A stretch of 61,581 nt of DNA from JAAYBQ01 sp035403465 (GTDB lineage Bacteria > Spirochaetota > UBA4802 > UBA5550), in contig DAONFG010000018.1 in the NCBI GenBank assembly GCA_035403465.1, positions 1 through 61,581 on the forward strand. Direction: 5' to 3'. This document shows positions 16,676 through 25,140 of this stretch, in pieces. The position numbers were made by a program, and so were the translations under genes. The notes beneath the pieces are model-generated. The model saw nothing but the letters and a program-made list of their open reading frames with translations. It was not told where the DNA came from and did not search any database. Every line of letters starts with the position of its first letter. Position 1 is the stretch's first letter.

Positions 16676-18490
16676 GTGGATATAAAGACTATAAAAATAT
16701 CCGGCTCCGAGAAATTTAACATTCAGGTCCTGCAGTTTGAATCAGATGATACTACTGTTCAGAGCATAATCGAGATCGCAAAGAAGCACCTGAAAGAGGG
16801 GGATACATCTTTCGCTGAAAAGGAATATGAGGATGCCATAGAGAAGTACACCCTTGTAGTGAAAAAGCTTGATACAAAGCTGACCGATGAAAACAGGGAA
16901 AAGATAAAAAATTTCAGGGATGAGGTTGTTAAACGGGGCGATACCGCCTATGCCATGATGTACAAGCCGGAGATGGAGAACATCGACGCAAAGTTTAAAT
17001 CCGAAAGCGAGGCCGATGAGTCATCCTTAAATAAAATAATAGGCAAATATAATGACCTTAAAGAGGAGATGAAGAAGGAGATACCGCCGGAGTTTTACGG
17101 AGAAAATGTGAAGAAGCTTGAATCTGCAATATACGGCACTGTCGATTCATGCTATGTTGCAATATGCGGCCTGCACGAAAAGCTGGGTGATTCCGCCTGT
17201 GGAGATTACAGCTTTGATAAGGGTTATGCCGAGTACAGAAAAGCACTTGAGGCAGCCGGTAAAATAAAAAGCGAAGCAAAGGGTTCAATCGAGGCCAGGT
17301 ACAATACCAAACTTGAGGCTACGCAGAAGACAGGCCAAAACTATCTTGTATTCAAGGTGAAGTCATATACAGACAGGGCGCAGATATATAACTTTGACGA
17401 TAAGACCTCTGATGCTAAAAGTATGCTCAAAGAAGCCCGTAAATACATGACTGGCGGCATGATGAAATTTGTCACATTAGCGGCAGTTAAAAAATATAAT
17501 GCAATGGCAAAGGTCCTTGAAGTTGACCGGATTAACAGCGATACTGAGCCGGAACTATATGCGAAAATACAGGAAGAAATAAAGAATGAAAAAGAAGCCG
17601 AACAGCAAAGGCTGCAGGCAGAGGAGCAGAAGAAACAGCAGCAGTATATTGCTGATTTAAAGAAAAAAGGGGATTATAAGACAGGTAAAACAGCTACATT
17701 TGGCCATATGGAATTTGTGCTGGTGACAGATGGCACATTTACAATGGGTAGTCCCGAAAGCGAGGCAGAAAGGGGAACTGATGAAAAGCAGCATACTGTA
17801 ACTGTTTCTCCTTTCTGGATAGGTAAATACGAGGTAACTCAGAAGCAGTATGAGGATGTAATGGGTACGAACCCTTCCAGTTTTAAAGGGGATAATCTTC
17901 CTGTAGAAGATGTGAGCTGGTATGATGTTGTGGAGTACTGTAATAAAATGAGCGAAAAGTATGGTTTAAAACTTTATTACAATGTAGATAAAAACCGGAA
18001 AGATCCCGGCAATACAAATAAAAATGATAATATAAAATGGACAGTAACAATTGCAGGTGGCAACGGATTCAGGCTCCCCACAGAGGCTGAATGGGAATAC
18101 GCCTGCAGGGCAGGAACAACAACTGCATTTTGTTACGGCTATAAACTTGACAGTTCCATGGCAAATTTTGACGGTAATTGCCCTTATAATAGCGGTAAGG
18201 GAACATACAGGGAAAAAACAACGGTAGTAGGCAGTTTTAAGCCCAATGCCTGGGGTCTGTACGACATGCATGGCGATGTATGGGAGTGGTGCTGGGACTG
18301 GTATGATAGTGATTACTATAGCAAAAGTCCTGCAAAAGACCCGGAAGGCGCTGATGGCGGCGAGTATCGCGTTTTGCGCGGCGGCTCCTGGTTCAATAAC
18401 GGTTACAGTCTGCGGTCCGCCTTTCGCAACTACGGGGCGATTATCCGTTACTACGTCGTCGGTTTTCGCGTTGCCCGCTCCGTTTATTAA
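16676..18490 (+). CDS. DGR target protein: coiled coil plus FGE-sulfatase/C-type-lectin domain with variable C-terminus
   Basis: This is a 604-residue frame (GTG at its first candidate start, no ribosome site) in the same frame as the upstream CsgG/TolB-like part. Residues 1-300 are helical and charged, ending in a Gln/Glu-rich coiled coil (EAEQQRLQAEEQKKQQQ). From about residue 330 an FGE-sulfatase (SUMF1/PvdO) domain follows: GTFTMGSPESEAERG, PVEDVSWYDVVEYCN, RLPTEAEWEYACRAG, GLYDMHGDVWEWCWD and the final VLRGGSW. DGR targets use this C-type lectin fold to display variable residues, and the last 39 residues here are the variable repeat. Similar targets in Treponema (TvpA) are surface lipoproteins. 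This one is probably a displayed binding protein rather than an enzyme. Confidence 0.88.
   Translation: MDIKTIKISGSEKFNIQVLQFESDDTTVQSIIEIAKKHLKEGDTSFAEKEYEDAIEKYTLVVKKLDTKLTDENREKIKNFRDEVVKRGDTAYAMMYKPEMENIDAKFKSESEADESSLNKIIGKYNDLKEEMKKEIPPEFYGENVKKLESAIYGTVDSCYVAICGLHEKLGDSACGDYSFDKGYAEYRKALEAAGKIKSEAKGSIEARYNTKLEATQKTGQNYLVFKVKSYTDRAQIYNFDDKTSDAKSMLKEARKYMTGGMMKFVTLAAVKKYNAMAKVLEVDRINSDTEPELYAKIQEEIKNEKEAEQQRLQAEEQKKQQQYIADLKKKGDYKTGKTATFGHMEFVLVTDGTFTMGSPESEAERGTDEKQHTVTVSPFWIGKYEVTQKQYEDVMGTNPSSFKGDNLPVEDVSWYDVVEYCNKMSEKYGLKLYYNVDKNRKDPGNTNKNDNIKWTVTIAGGNGFRLPTEAEWEYACRAGTTTAFCYGYKLDSSMANFDGNCPYNSGKGTYREKTTVVGSFKPNAWGLYDMHGDVWEWCWDWYDSDYYSKSPAKDPEGADGGEYRVLRGGSWFNNGYSLRSAFRNYGAIIRYYVVGFRVARSVY
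18370..18485 (+). repeat. DGR variable repeat (VR)
   Basis: These 116 bases encode the last residues of the target protein and align with the template repeat at 18941-19059. There are 17 base differences and every one is at a template adenine (12 A to T, 5 A to G). All template G, C and T bases are conserved. One template codon (three bases, AAA or AAC) is missing from the VR. The 3' end (GCCCGCTCCGTTT) is identical in both and is the likely site where mutagenic homing starts. Confidence 0.95.
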
Positions 18491-18538
18491 CGGGTCTGCT
18501 GGGCTGCTGGCCAACCGGATTACTGGAATTTTCTTTTT

Positions 18539-18568
18539 GGTTCTTTTTCTTTTTAAAGAAAAAGAACC
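18539..18568. repeat. Perfect 14-bp inverted repeat just downstream of the VR
   Basis: GGTTCTTTTTCTTT and its exact complement are separated by TT, starting 53 bases past the VR and ending 15 bases before the avd ATG. In the Bordetella phage DGR a hairpin or cruciform just past the VR promotes homing, so this is a candidate for the same role. A weak terminator between target and avd is the alternative. Confidence 0.75.
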
Positions 18569-18583
18569 TTATACAGGTAAACT

Positions 18584-18916
18584 ATGTCAGAATTAAAATT
18601 ATATCAGAAATCTTATGATTTTATGCTCTGGCTGTTTAATAAAACAGACGGCTTTCCAAAGTCAAAACGGTTTTCAGTGGGGCAGCGTATTGAAAATACA
18701 ATGCTCGAATTTGTGATTATGCTCAATAATCTGCAATACTCAAAACCGAACAGACGTGAACTTTATATGCTTTCGGTAAAATTTGACGAAGTGAAACTGC
18801 TTGTTAAAATAAGTTACGATGCGAAACTCATTGCGAAAAACAGCTTTGCGTATGCTGTTGAACGCTGTGACGAAATTGGCTCAATGCTCGGCGGGTATAT
18901 CAAATCCGCCGGTTGA
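18584..18916 (+). CDS. avd: DGR accessory variability determinant Avd
   Basis: This 110-residue all-helical protein has the Avd/23S-rRNA-intervening-sequence four-helix-bundle pattern: KSYDFMLWLFNKTDGFPKS, RFSVGQRIENTMLEF and a last helix with YAVERCDEIGSMLGGYIKS. In characterised DGRs a pentameric basic Avd binds the reverse transcriptase and template RNA and is required for mutagenic cDNA synthesis. Position between target and TR is the standard order. It ends 25 bases before the TR. Confidence 0.92.
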   Translation: MSELKLYQKSYDFMLWLFNKTDGFPKSKRFSVGQRIENTMLEFVIMLNNLQYSKPNRRELYMLSVKFDEVKLLVKISYDAKLIAKNSFAYAVERCDEIGSMLGGYIKSAG

Positions 18917-18940
18917 GAGGAATACCGGTAAAAAATGGAA

Positions 18941-19059
18941 CGTTTTGCGCGGCGGCTCCTGGAACAATAACGGTAACAATCTGCGGTCCGCCAATCGCAA
19001 CAAAAACAGGGCGAATAACCGTAACAACAACAACGGTTTTCGCATTGCCCGCTCCGTTT
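18941..19059 (+). repeat. DGR template repeat (TR)
   Basis: This 119-base repeat is the invariant template. It is very adenine-rich at codon positions corresponding to the variable residues, with 33 adenines, nearly all in AAC or AAT codons. This is typical because adenine mutagenesis of AAY reaches many amino acids without making stops. It lies between avd and the reverse transcriptase gene and is presumably transcribed as non-coding template RNA with about 160 bases of downstream spacer. A translated frame across it is incidental. Confidence 0.95.
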
Positions 19060-19220
19060 TCTATAATACCTTCCGGAGATGCCATGCGCTCACGGGTTCA
19101 TGGACGCGAGTTGGTACATGAACCCGTATACCTTTCTTCGCATTATGCGAAGATAAATATATTTACCCTGCCGTACCCTGGTAGGGAAACCGGACGGGAT
19201 GGGCAGGGTCTTTTTATAGA

Positions 19221-20303
19221 ATGAAACGCTACGGCAGCCTTTTTGACGCGATAATCTCCACGGAAAACCTCATAGATGCCGCGTACAGAGCCTCAAGAAA
19301 CAAGCGGCACAGGCCTGATATTATCAGTTTTAACAGGAACCTCATTGATAACATCGCCGCGATACGACATGAACTTGTATCAGGGCAATACCAGCCCGGT
19401 GAATACAGGGAATTTTACATTTACGATAAAAAGCTCCGCAAAATAAGTGCTGCCCCGTTCAGGGACAGGGTGGTTCACCACGCCATATGCAATATTATCA
19501 TGCCATTGTTTGAAAAAACTTTTGTTGATACAAGCTTTGCCAACCGTGCGGGCAAAGATACGCATAGAGCGGTACTGCTGTGTCAGAGCTATCTTAAACA
19601 GAATAAATACTATGTAAAATTCGATATTCAGAAGTATTTCCCTTCAATCGATCATTTAATTCTTAAAGAGCTTATTCGCAAAAAAATCAAGTGCAATAAA
19701 ACCCTTACCCTTATTGATCTCATTATTGACAATTCAAACGAACAGGATTGCCCCTTTTTTTACTTTGAGGGCGATGATCTGTTCGATCCTGTTAAAAGGA
19801 AAAAAGGGCTCCCCATAGGCAATCTAACCTCACAATATTTTGCCAATATTTACCTTACGCCGCTTGATCACTATATTTTACAAAAACTGAAAATCAGGAA
19901 TTACATGCGTTACGTTGATGATTTTGTAATATTCGGAGATGATAAAAACCAGCTTAACCGGTATATACATGAGATAGAAATTTTCTGTGAACAATACCGC
20001 ATGAAAATACACCTCAATAAAGCCTGTATACGTACTACTCGTGATGGCATATCCTTCCTTGGATACAGGACATTCCCGTATTATATAAGACTTAAAAAAG
20101 AGACTCTCATCAGGGCAGGCAGAAGATATAAAAAAAATTTTACAATGTTCCAAAAGAAGCTTATGAGCAGTAAAGCTTTTAATAATTCCTGTCAGGCATG
20201 GAGGGGGCATGTGTTGATTGTGACCGGAGGGGAGCTTCTTTCTGAGCGATATTTTCGAGTGTCAAACTCCCTGATATGCCCAAATAATCACAGAATTCCA
20301 TAA
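19221..20303 (+). CDS. DGR reverse transcriptase
   Basis: This is a 360-residue reverse transcriptase. The palm motifs are clear: FRDRVVHHAICNIIMPLFE, YYVKFDIQKYFPSIDH (first catalytic Asp), GLPIGNLTSQYFANIYL (the I/L-G-N-x-x-SQ block typical of DGR enzymes and their low fidelity at adenine) and YMRYVDDFVIF (catalytic YVDD, residues 231-234). There is no maturase or endonuclease domain, so it is not a group II intron protein. The last 30 residues after QAWRGHV do not resemble the usual DGR C-terminus and may have been altered by a nearby rearrangement. The catalytic core looks intact. Confidence 0.95.
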   Translation: MKRYGSLFDAIISTENLIDAAYRASRNKRHRPDIISFNRNLIDNIAAIRHELVSGQYQPGEYREFYIYDKKLRKISAAPFRDRVVHHAICNIIMPLFEKTFVDTSFANRAGKDTHRAVLLCQSYLKQNKYYVKFDIQKYFPSIDHLILKELIRKKIKCNKTLTLIDLIIDNSNEQDCPFFYFEGDDLFDPVKRKKGLPIGNLTSQYFANIYLTPLDHYILQKLKIRNYMRYVDDFVIFGDDKNQLNRYIHEIEIFCEQYRMKIHLNKACIRTTRDGISFLGYRTFPYYIRLKKETLIRAGRRYKKNFTMFQKKLMSSKAFNNSCQAWRGHVLIVTGGELLSERYFRVSNSLICPNNHRIP

Positions 20304-20362
20304 ACAAAAAATTGACATTTTGGATCGGGTTTCCGATTGTGTAATAGCAAGGTATACCTGAA

Positions 20363-22279
20363 ATGATCCTGGAAAAAATCAACAGCCCCGCGGACCTGAA
20401 AAAACTTTCAGTTGAAGAGATGACCCTTCTGTCGGAGGAGGTGCGCGGTTACATGCTCGATGTTATCTCCGTGAACGGCGGACACCTTGCATCCTCCCTG
20501 GGCGTGGTCGAACTGACCCTGGCCCTTCACCATGTGTTCAACACCCCGGTTGACAAGATAATCTGGGACGTTGGTCACCAGGCCTATGCGCACAAGATAG
20601 TAACCGGCAGGCGCGAGGATTTCCGCGCAATCCGCAGAAAAGGGGGGATCAGCGGGTTCCCCAAACGCAGCGAATCCCCCTATGACCCATACGACGTGGG
20701 ACACAGCAGCACAAGCATTTCCCTTGCGGTTGGCGAGGCCGTGGGACGTGACCTGGCCGGGAAAAACTATAAGGTCGTGGCGGTTATCGGTGACGGGTCG
20801 CTCACCGGGGGAATGGCATTCGAGGCGCTTAACCACATTGGACACATAGGCAACGATGTAATCATAATTCTTAACGACAACGAACACTCAATATCCCAGA
20901 ACGTGGGAGCCATATCAACATACCTTACAGAGATGATTTCCGGAAGTTTTTACAACAGGTTCAGGAAGAAGTCGATGGAGGTTGTGCAGTCGATACCGGT
21001 TGTAGGTGATTTTATCTACCGTTTTATATACAGGATTATAAGCACAACAAAAGGATTCCTGATACCAGGGCAGTTATTCGAAAACCTGGGTATCAGGTAC
21101 TTTGGTCCTGTTGACGGCCACAACATCGCTAAGCTGGTCGACATACTCGACAGGGTAAAGAGGATTAATTCCGGCCCCAAGATTGTCCATGTGCTGACAA
21201 AAAAGGGGAAGGGTTTCCAGCCGGCTGAATTCGACCCATGCACATTTCACGGTACAGGCCCGTTTGAAAGATGTACCGGCGAGAGGTCGCTTAAAGCCTC
21301 GGGCGAGAACTACTCCTCTGTGGCAGGGCGGACCCTTGCCGCGATCGCTAAAAAAGACAGGTCAGTTGTAGCAGTGACTGCCGCGATGAAAGAGGGGACA
21401 GGCCTTGCCGAATTTGAGAAGGTCGCTCCAAAACGGATTTTTGATGTGGGAATCGCCGAACAGCACGCAGTAACCTTTTCGGCGGCACTTGCATCCACAG
21501 GCGCCCGGCCTTTTATCGCAATATACTCCACGTTTATGCAGCGCGCGCTTGACCAGGTGATACATGACACCGCGCTTATGAACCTGCCTGTACGTTTCCT
21601 GATTGACCGAGCAGGCATAGTGGGCGAGGACGGCGAGACCCATCACGGGCTCTTTGATATATCCATGATACGCAATATCCCGAACTTCCAGTTCTTCGCG
21701 CCCTCAAACGGCGCCGAGCTGCGCGACATGATATACTACGCGTGGAAGCATGACAGCGGCCCCGTGGCCATACGCTACCCCAGGGGTACTGCAGCGAGTG
21801 AACGGCTTGATGTTTCGGCGCACGGGGAGTTTGTTCCGGGAAAGATCAAAGTGCTCTCAAGGGGAACTGACCTGGCAATACTGGCGGCAGGGGACATGGT
21901 GCAGAATGCTTCTGAACTTGCGGCTCTTCTAAAACAACATAATATAAGTTCTACAGTGGTGAATGTTCTTTCGATCAAGCCCCTTGATGTGAAGGGGATA
22001 GAGAGAGTCATAAACGGATGCAGAAAGTTTATCACTATTGAGAACGCATTCGTAAGCGGCGGGCTTGGCGAGTACATATACTCCCATATTGATCCTGCAC
22101 TATGTGTTAAAAAAATAGTGCTGGCCGGGTTCCCTGACTGTTTCATCACGCACGGTACATCATCCGAGCTGTTCGATGATTACGGCCTGAATGCGGAAAA
22201 ACTTGCCGGGATTATTCTGCCGTATTTTTCAAAGGCGAAGAAAGCGGTTAAAACAAAGAAGCGGTTGACTGAAAAGTAA
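20363..22279 (+). CDS. dxs: 1-deoxy-D-xylulose-5-phosphate synthase
   Basis: This 638-residue thiamine-diphosphate enzyme joins pyruvate and glyceraldehyde 3-phosphate, the first step of the MEP isoprenoid pathway. It shows DVGHQAYAHKIVTGR, the ThDP motif GDGSLTGGMAFEALNH ending at NDNEHSIS, GPVDGHNI, the transketolase pyrimidine block EDGETHHGLFDIS, and the C-terminal transketolase domain to about residue 615. Length is normal. The ribosome site is weak (AAGG). The gene stands alone between the DGR and a chemotaxis receptor. Confidence 0.96.
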   Translation: MILEKINSPADLKKLSVEEMTLLSEEVRGYMLDVISVNGGHLASSLGVVELTLALHHVFNTPVDKIIWDVGHQAYAHKIVTGRREDFRAIRRKGGISGFPKRSESPYDPYDVGHSSTSISLAVGEAVGRDLAGKNYKVVAVIGDGSLTGGMAFEALNHIGHIGNDVIIILNDNEHSISQNVGAISTYLTEMISGSFYNRFRKKSMEVVQSIPVVGDFIYRFIYRIISTTKGFLIPGQLFENLGIRYFGPVDGHNIAKLVDILDRVKRINSGPKIVHVLTKKGKGFQPAEFDPCTFHGTGPFERCTGERSLKASGENYSSVAGRTLAAIAKKDRSVVAVTAAMKEGTGLAEFEKVAPKRIFDVGIAEQHAVTFSAALASTGARPFIAIYSTFMQRALDQVIHDTALMNLPVRFLIDRAGIVGEDGETHHGLFDISMIRNIPNFQFFAPSNGAELRDMIYYAWKHDSGPVAIRYPRGTAASERLDVSAHGEFVPGKIKVLSRGTDLAILAAGDMVQNASELAALLKQHNISSTVVNVLSIKPLDVKGIERVINGCRKFITIENAFVSGGLGEYIYSHIDPALCVKKIVLAGFPDCFITHGTSSELFDDYGLNAEKLAGIILPYFSKAKKAVKTKKRLTEK

Positions 22280-22337
22280 ACGTCATTGCGAGGCGACCAG
22301 AGGTCGACGTGGTGATCTTTTTTTCCCGGGTTCCTGG

Positions 22338-22393
22338 AAGAATTAAAGATTTCATTAAAGATAGTTCTATGTCTGTATTTTCCCGCCCCCTTA
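22338..22393 (+). repeat. Dispersed repeat, family C, copy 2
   Basis: This diverged copy of the 14898-14949 repeat shares GATTTCATTAAAGA and a pyrimidine-rich end (TTTTCCCGCCCCC). It is intergenic, downstream of dxs. The rest of the spacer 22280-22465 also holds CATTGCGAGGCGACC, a string of the type common in scattered REP-like elements. Confidence 0.5.
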
Positions 22394-22465
22394 ATCGACA
22401 GACAAGGGGGAAGGGGGGTCAAAAAGTAGAAGTGAGCCTTTGACTGAAGAGTGACCCGCTTAAGG

Positions 22466-24664
22466 TCAGGCATCCATATCCACTACCCTCTGGAGTTCTT
22501 TCGCTTTGTTATTTATCAGCTGGATGAAGGTCATTATCTTCTCATTTGCCCCGGCTATCTCCTGCGCCATTTCTGAAAGCCTTTCAACTGTTTTCATGGT
22601 TTCAGCCATTGAAGTTTTCTGTTCAGTGGTGGAGTTTACAATCTCGCCGGACATCTTTTCGATTATATCGCTCTGCTTGATGACCATCTCCAGCGCGGTG
22701 TTCTGGCTTACCATGATTTTCCTGACTGCCTCAATGTTGCTTTGAATGGTGCCGATCATATTGAACACTATGTCTGTGGATGCCCTGGTGTTGCCCATGA
22801 TGCTGGCACCCTCTTCGATATCGCTTATGATCTTTGAGACCTGGTTACCGATCTGTTTGGAGTTGTCGCTTGTTGCCTGCGCCAGTTTCCCGATTTCGTC
22901 GGCTACAACGGCGAATCCCCGTCCTGCATCCCCTGCGCGGGCTGCCTCGATCGCGGCGTTAAGTGAAAGGAGGTTTATGCGGTCTGATATGTCATCGATC
23001 ATCGATACAAACTGGACAATCTCCCGCCCGCCGGTATTTATGACGCCCATCTTTTCGGTCATCATCTGGATATTGTTCTCAGTCTCGCGTGTTGATTCCA
23101 GTATGCTGCCGATGTTCTTCTGCACCTGCACGCTCTCTTTTATCATGCTCTGCTGTGCGTCGGATAGGGTTCCGACCAGCTCCTTGGATTTACGGCCCTC
23201 CTCTTTCTGGTTCAGGTTTGAATCATAGATGTTGTCGGTGGCTGCGACAAGCTCTTCAAATGTTGCCGACATTTCGCTGCTCGATGATGCCTGCTCCATC
23301 GAAACCTTGTTGAACATTCCGGCTATTCCATTCAGCTCATCGCCAATCTTCAGGAATTCCTCTGTAAGAGAATTGGCCGTGTATACAATTCCTTCAAGGG
23401 TTTCAGCCCTCTCCCTTATGTACTCCTCGTCTTTTTTCTGTTTTTCAAGAAGCTTCTTCAGCTTGAACTGCATGTTGTTGATTTTATCCGCAAGTCCGAG
23501 AGAGAGCAGTACGACAACAAGTGATGAGCCGATCTGAAGGCTCCATTGTGTGGCGAACATGAGCGGGAGTATATCGAATGTTTTCAGCACAAAAAGAACT
23601 ATTCCCAGGATGAGGCCTGAAAATCCCAGGACGTGAAACCGTGCAGGCCTGGAGCCTTTGATCATCGCATAGATAATACCTATGTACCAGGTAACGGCAC
23701 CTATAGCGATAAAAGCTGTGGCGATTTTTATTGCAATCGTATATTTGATCAGAAGGCTCAGTATTGATATAACCAGTGCAGGCAGAACTACGAGCAGCAG
23801 CATGACCCTGAAGAGTCCGGGAAAAGCTGTTCTTGCTTCAAGAGCGCTAATTATGAAAAGACCGACAAAAAACAGCGAGGAGCAGATGAAGAATGGAAGG
23901 GAATTATTTGCCCACCAGATAGAATTGGGCCACAGGTACTGGAACGCGTGGCCGTTGAGAGTCATCTGCATAAGTATATATGATACAATGAATAATACAT
24001 ATAGTACATAATCCTTGTCCCTTGTCGAAAGGAAGATTAGAAAATTATAGATAGCCATTACGATCATCAGGCCGTAGTAGATCCATAGTATGGGCTGTTC
24101 TGTGTTGAGCTTTTTAAAAAAGGCTTTCTGCGACATCATAACCGGAACAAAGTTTATGGCGCTGGTTGTCTGGATCCTGAAATAGTAGGTCTTAACGCCG
24201 GGAGAGTCTACAAAGTGAAAAACAAAACCGGTGTTGTCTACATCTCGTTTGATGAAGGGGAGGTGGTCCCCTGTTTCGATCATGCTGTATAAGCCGTTAT
24301 CGTCCGGAGCGTACAGCTTCAGTGAATCGAGCATGGGGTATGAAATCTCAAAATACCATGATTCGGTACTGGCCAGGCTGTTCTCTGATGTGAACCTGAA
24401 CCAGTATGCGGATTTCGGGAATCCCAGGTTAATTCCTTTCTCCGTGTTGAGCTTCCATGCGGTGCTTTTCTGTGCATCCTCCAGGGTCATGGAGCCGGCC
24501 CTGTCCTCCAGGTATTCCATTGTTTTCCCGATTGAGATAGTGCTGAAGTTATCATCAATAATATTGACAGGAGCGGTTATTGCTTTAACGGGTATATGCA
24601 GGAAAAGAAGAGCTGTGATTACCACATAAAATTTTTGCACCTGTAGACTCCTGAATTTTGACAT
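22466..24664 (-). CDS. Methyl-accepting chemotaxis protein with 7TMR-DISM sensor
   Basis: This is a 732-residue transducer. A signal peptide is followed by a periplasmic beta-rich domain of the 7TMR-DISM extracellular type 2 family (about residues 40-190, with AYWFRFTSEN and YYFRIQTTSAINF). Seven membrane helices follow (about 195-400), then a coiled coil and the signalling domain with the tip LLSLNAAIEAARAG followed by GRGFAVVADEIGKLA. 7TMR-DISM sensors are thought to bind carbohydrates or related small ligands. It stands alone with no che genes nearby. Confidence 0.93.
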   Translation of the reverse strand: MSKFRSLQVQKFYVVITALLFLHIPVKAITAPVNIIDDNFSTISIGKTMEYLEDRAGSMTLEDAQKSTAWKLNTEKGINLGFPKSAYWFRFTSENSLASTESWYFEISYPMLDSLKLYAPDDNGLYSMIETGDHLPFIKRDVDNTGFVFHFVDSPGVKTYYFRIQTTSAINFVPVMMSQKAFFKKLNTEQPILWIYYGLMIVMAIYNFLIFLSTRDKDYVLYVLFIVSYILMQMTLNGHAFQYLWPNSIWWANNSLPFFICSSLFFVGLFIISALEARTAFPGLFRVMLLLVVLPALVISILSLLIKYTIAIKIATAFIAIGAVTWYIGIIYAMIKGSRPARFHVLGFSGLILGIVLFVLKTFDILPLMFATQWSLQIGSSLVVVLLSLGLADKINNMQFKLKKLLEKQKKDEEYIRERAETLEGIVYTANSLTEEFLKIGDELNGIAGMFNKVSMEQASSSSEMSATFEELVAATDNIYDSNLNQKEEGRKSKELVGTLSDAQQSMIKESVQVQKNIGSILESTRETENNIQMMTEKMGVINTGGREIVQFVSMIDDISDRINLLSLNAAIEAARAGDAGRGFAVVADEIGKLAQATSDNSKQIGNQVSKIISDIEEGASIMGNTRASTDIVFNMIGTIQSNIEAVRKIMVSQNTALEMVIKQSDIIEKMSGEIVNSTTEQKTSMAETMKTVERLSEMAQEIAGANEKIMTFIQLINNKAKELQRVVDMDA

Positions 24665-25140
24665 GGCTGAACCCTGTTTATTTTATCATTCATATTTCCG
24701 GAATGTCAATCATATTTTTGTGAACCTATTAATCATATATCGGAATATCTGTCCGAAATCTGAAGCCCCGTTGCACGCGGCTATTACTCCGGATTATTCT
24801 TGACATAGAGTTTAAACTGTGCAAGAAACAGGGTGTGCTCCCTGCTTTTGTTAACTCCGGGTTTTGACATCTTTAATAGAGCAGGTTCCGGTGAACAACG
24901 GGGTATCGTGACAATACAAAATTCAGCGGAAATCACTGAAATAAAACTGATAATATATGTTTTCAGGAATAATTAATGATATCTTAAATGTAATTATTTC
25001 CGCCAGGCGTCATCCGGGGAATTGTGAAGCCTGTTCCGGAACAATGTATCTACGGGTAAATTACCCGGTAATGGATTAGTGTATTTAAACTTTTTTTAAA
25101 AATATAAATTTAAATTTACAGTATCCGGTCTGGTGTATGC
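24665..25140. other. Intergenic region with no gene seen
   Basis: This 476-base divergent spacer lies between the chemotaxis receptor and the sensor kinase gene. It is A+T-rich near the kinase start. It contains a TTGACA near 24800 without a matching -10, and no repeat, RNA gene or convincing frame was found. Confidence 0.4.

Noticed and set aside
18819..19121. Frame through the DGR template repeat giving RGGSWNNNGNN
   Set aside because: It is the template in the VR frame and lacks a start of its own. The TR is expected to be non-coding.
19221..20303. Reverse transcriptase of a group II intron, retron or Abi system
   Set aside because: The adjacent Avd, TR and VR and the SQ-type motif define a DGR. 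No maturase, intron ends or msr/msd features are seen.
24796..24830. TTGACA near 24800 as a promoter for the kinase gene
   Set aside because: There is no -10 at a usable spacing, and it is over 300 bases from the start.
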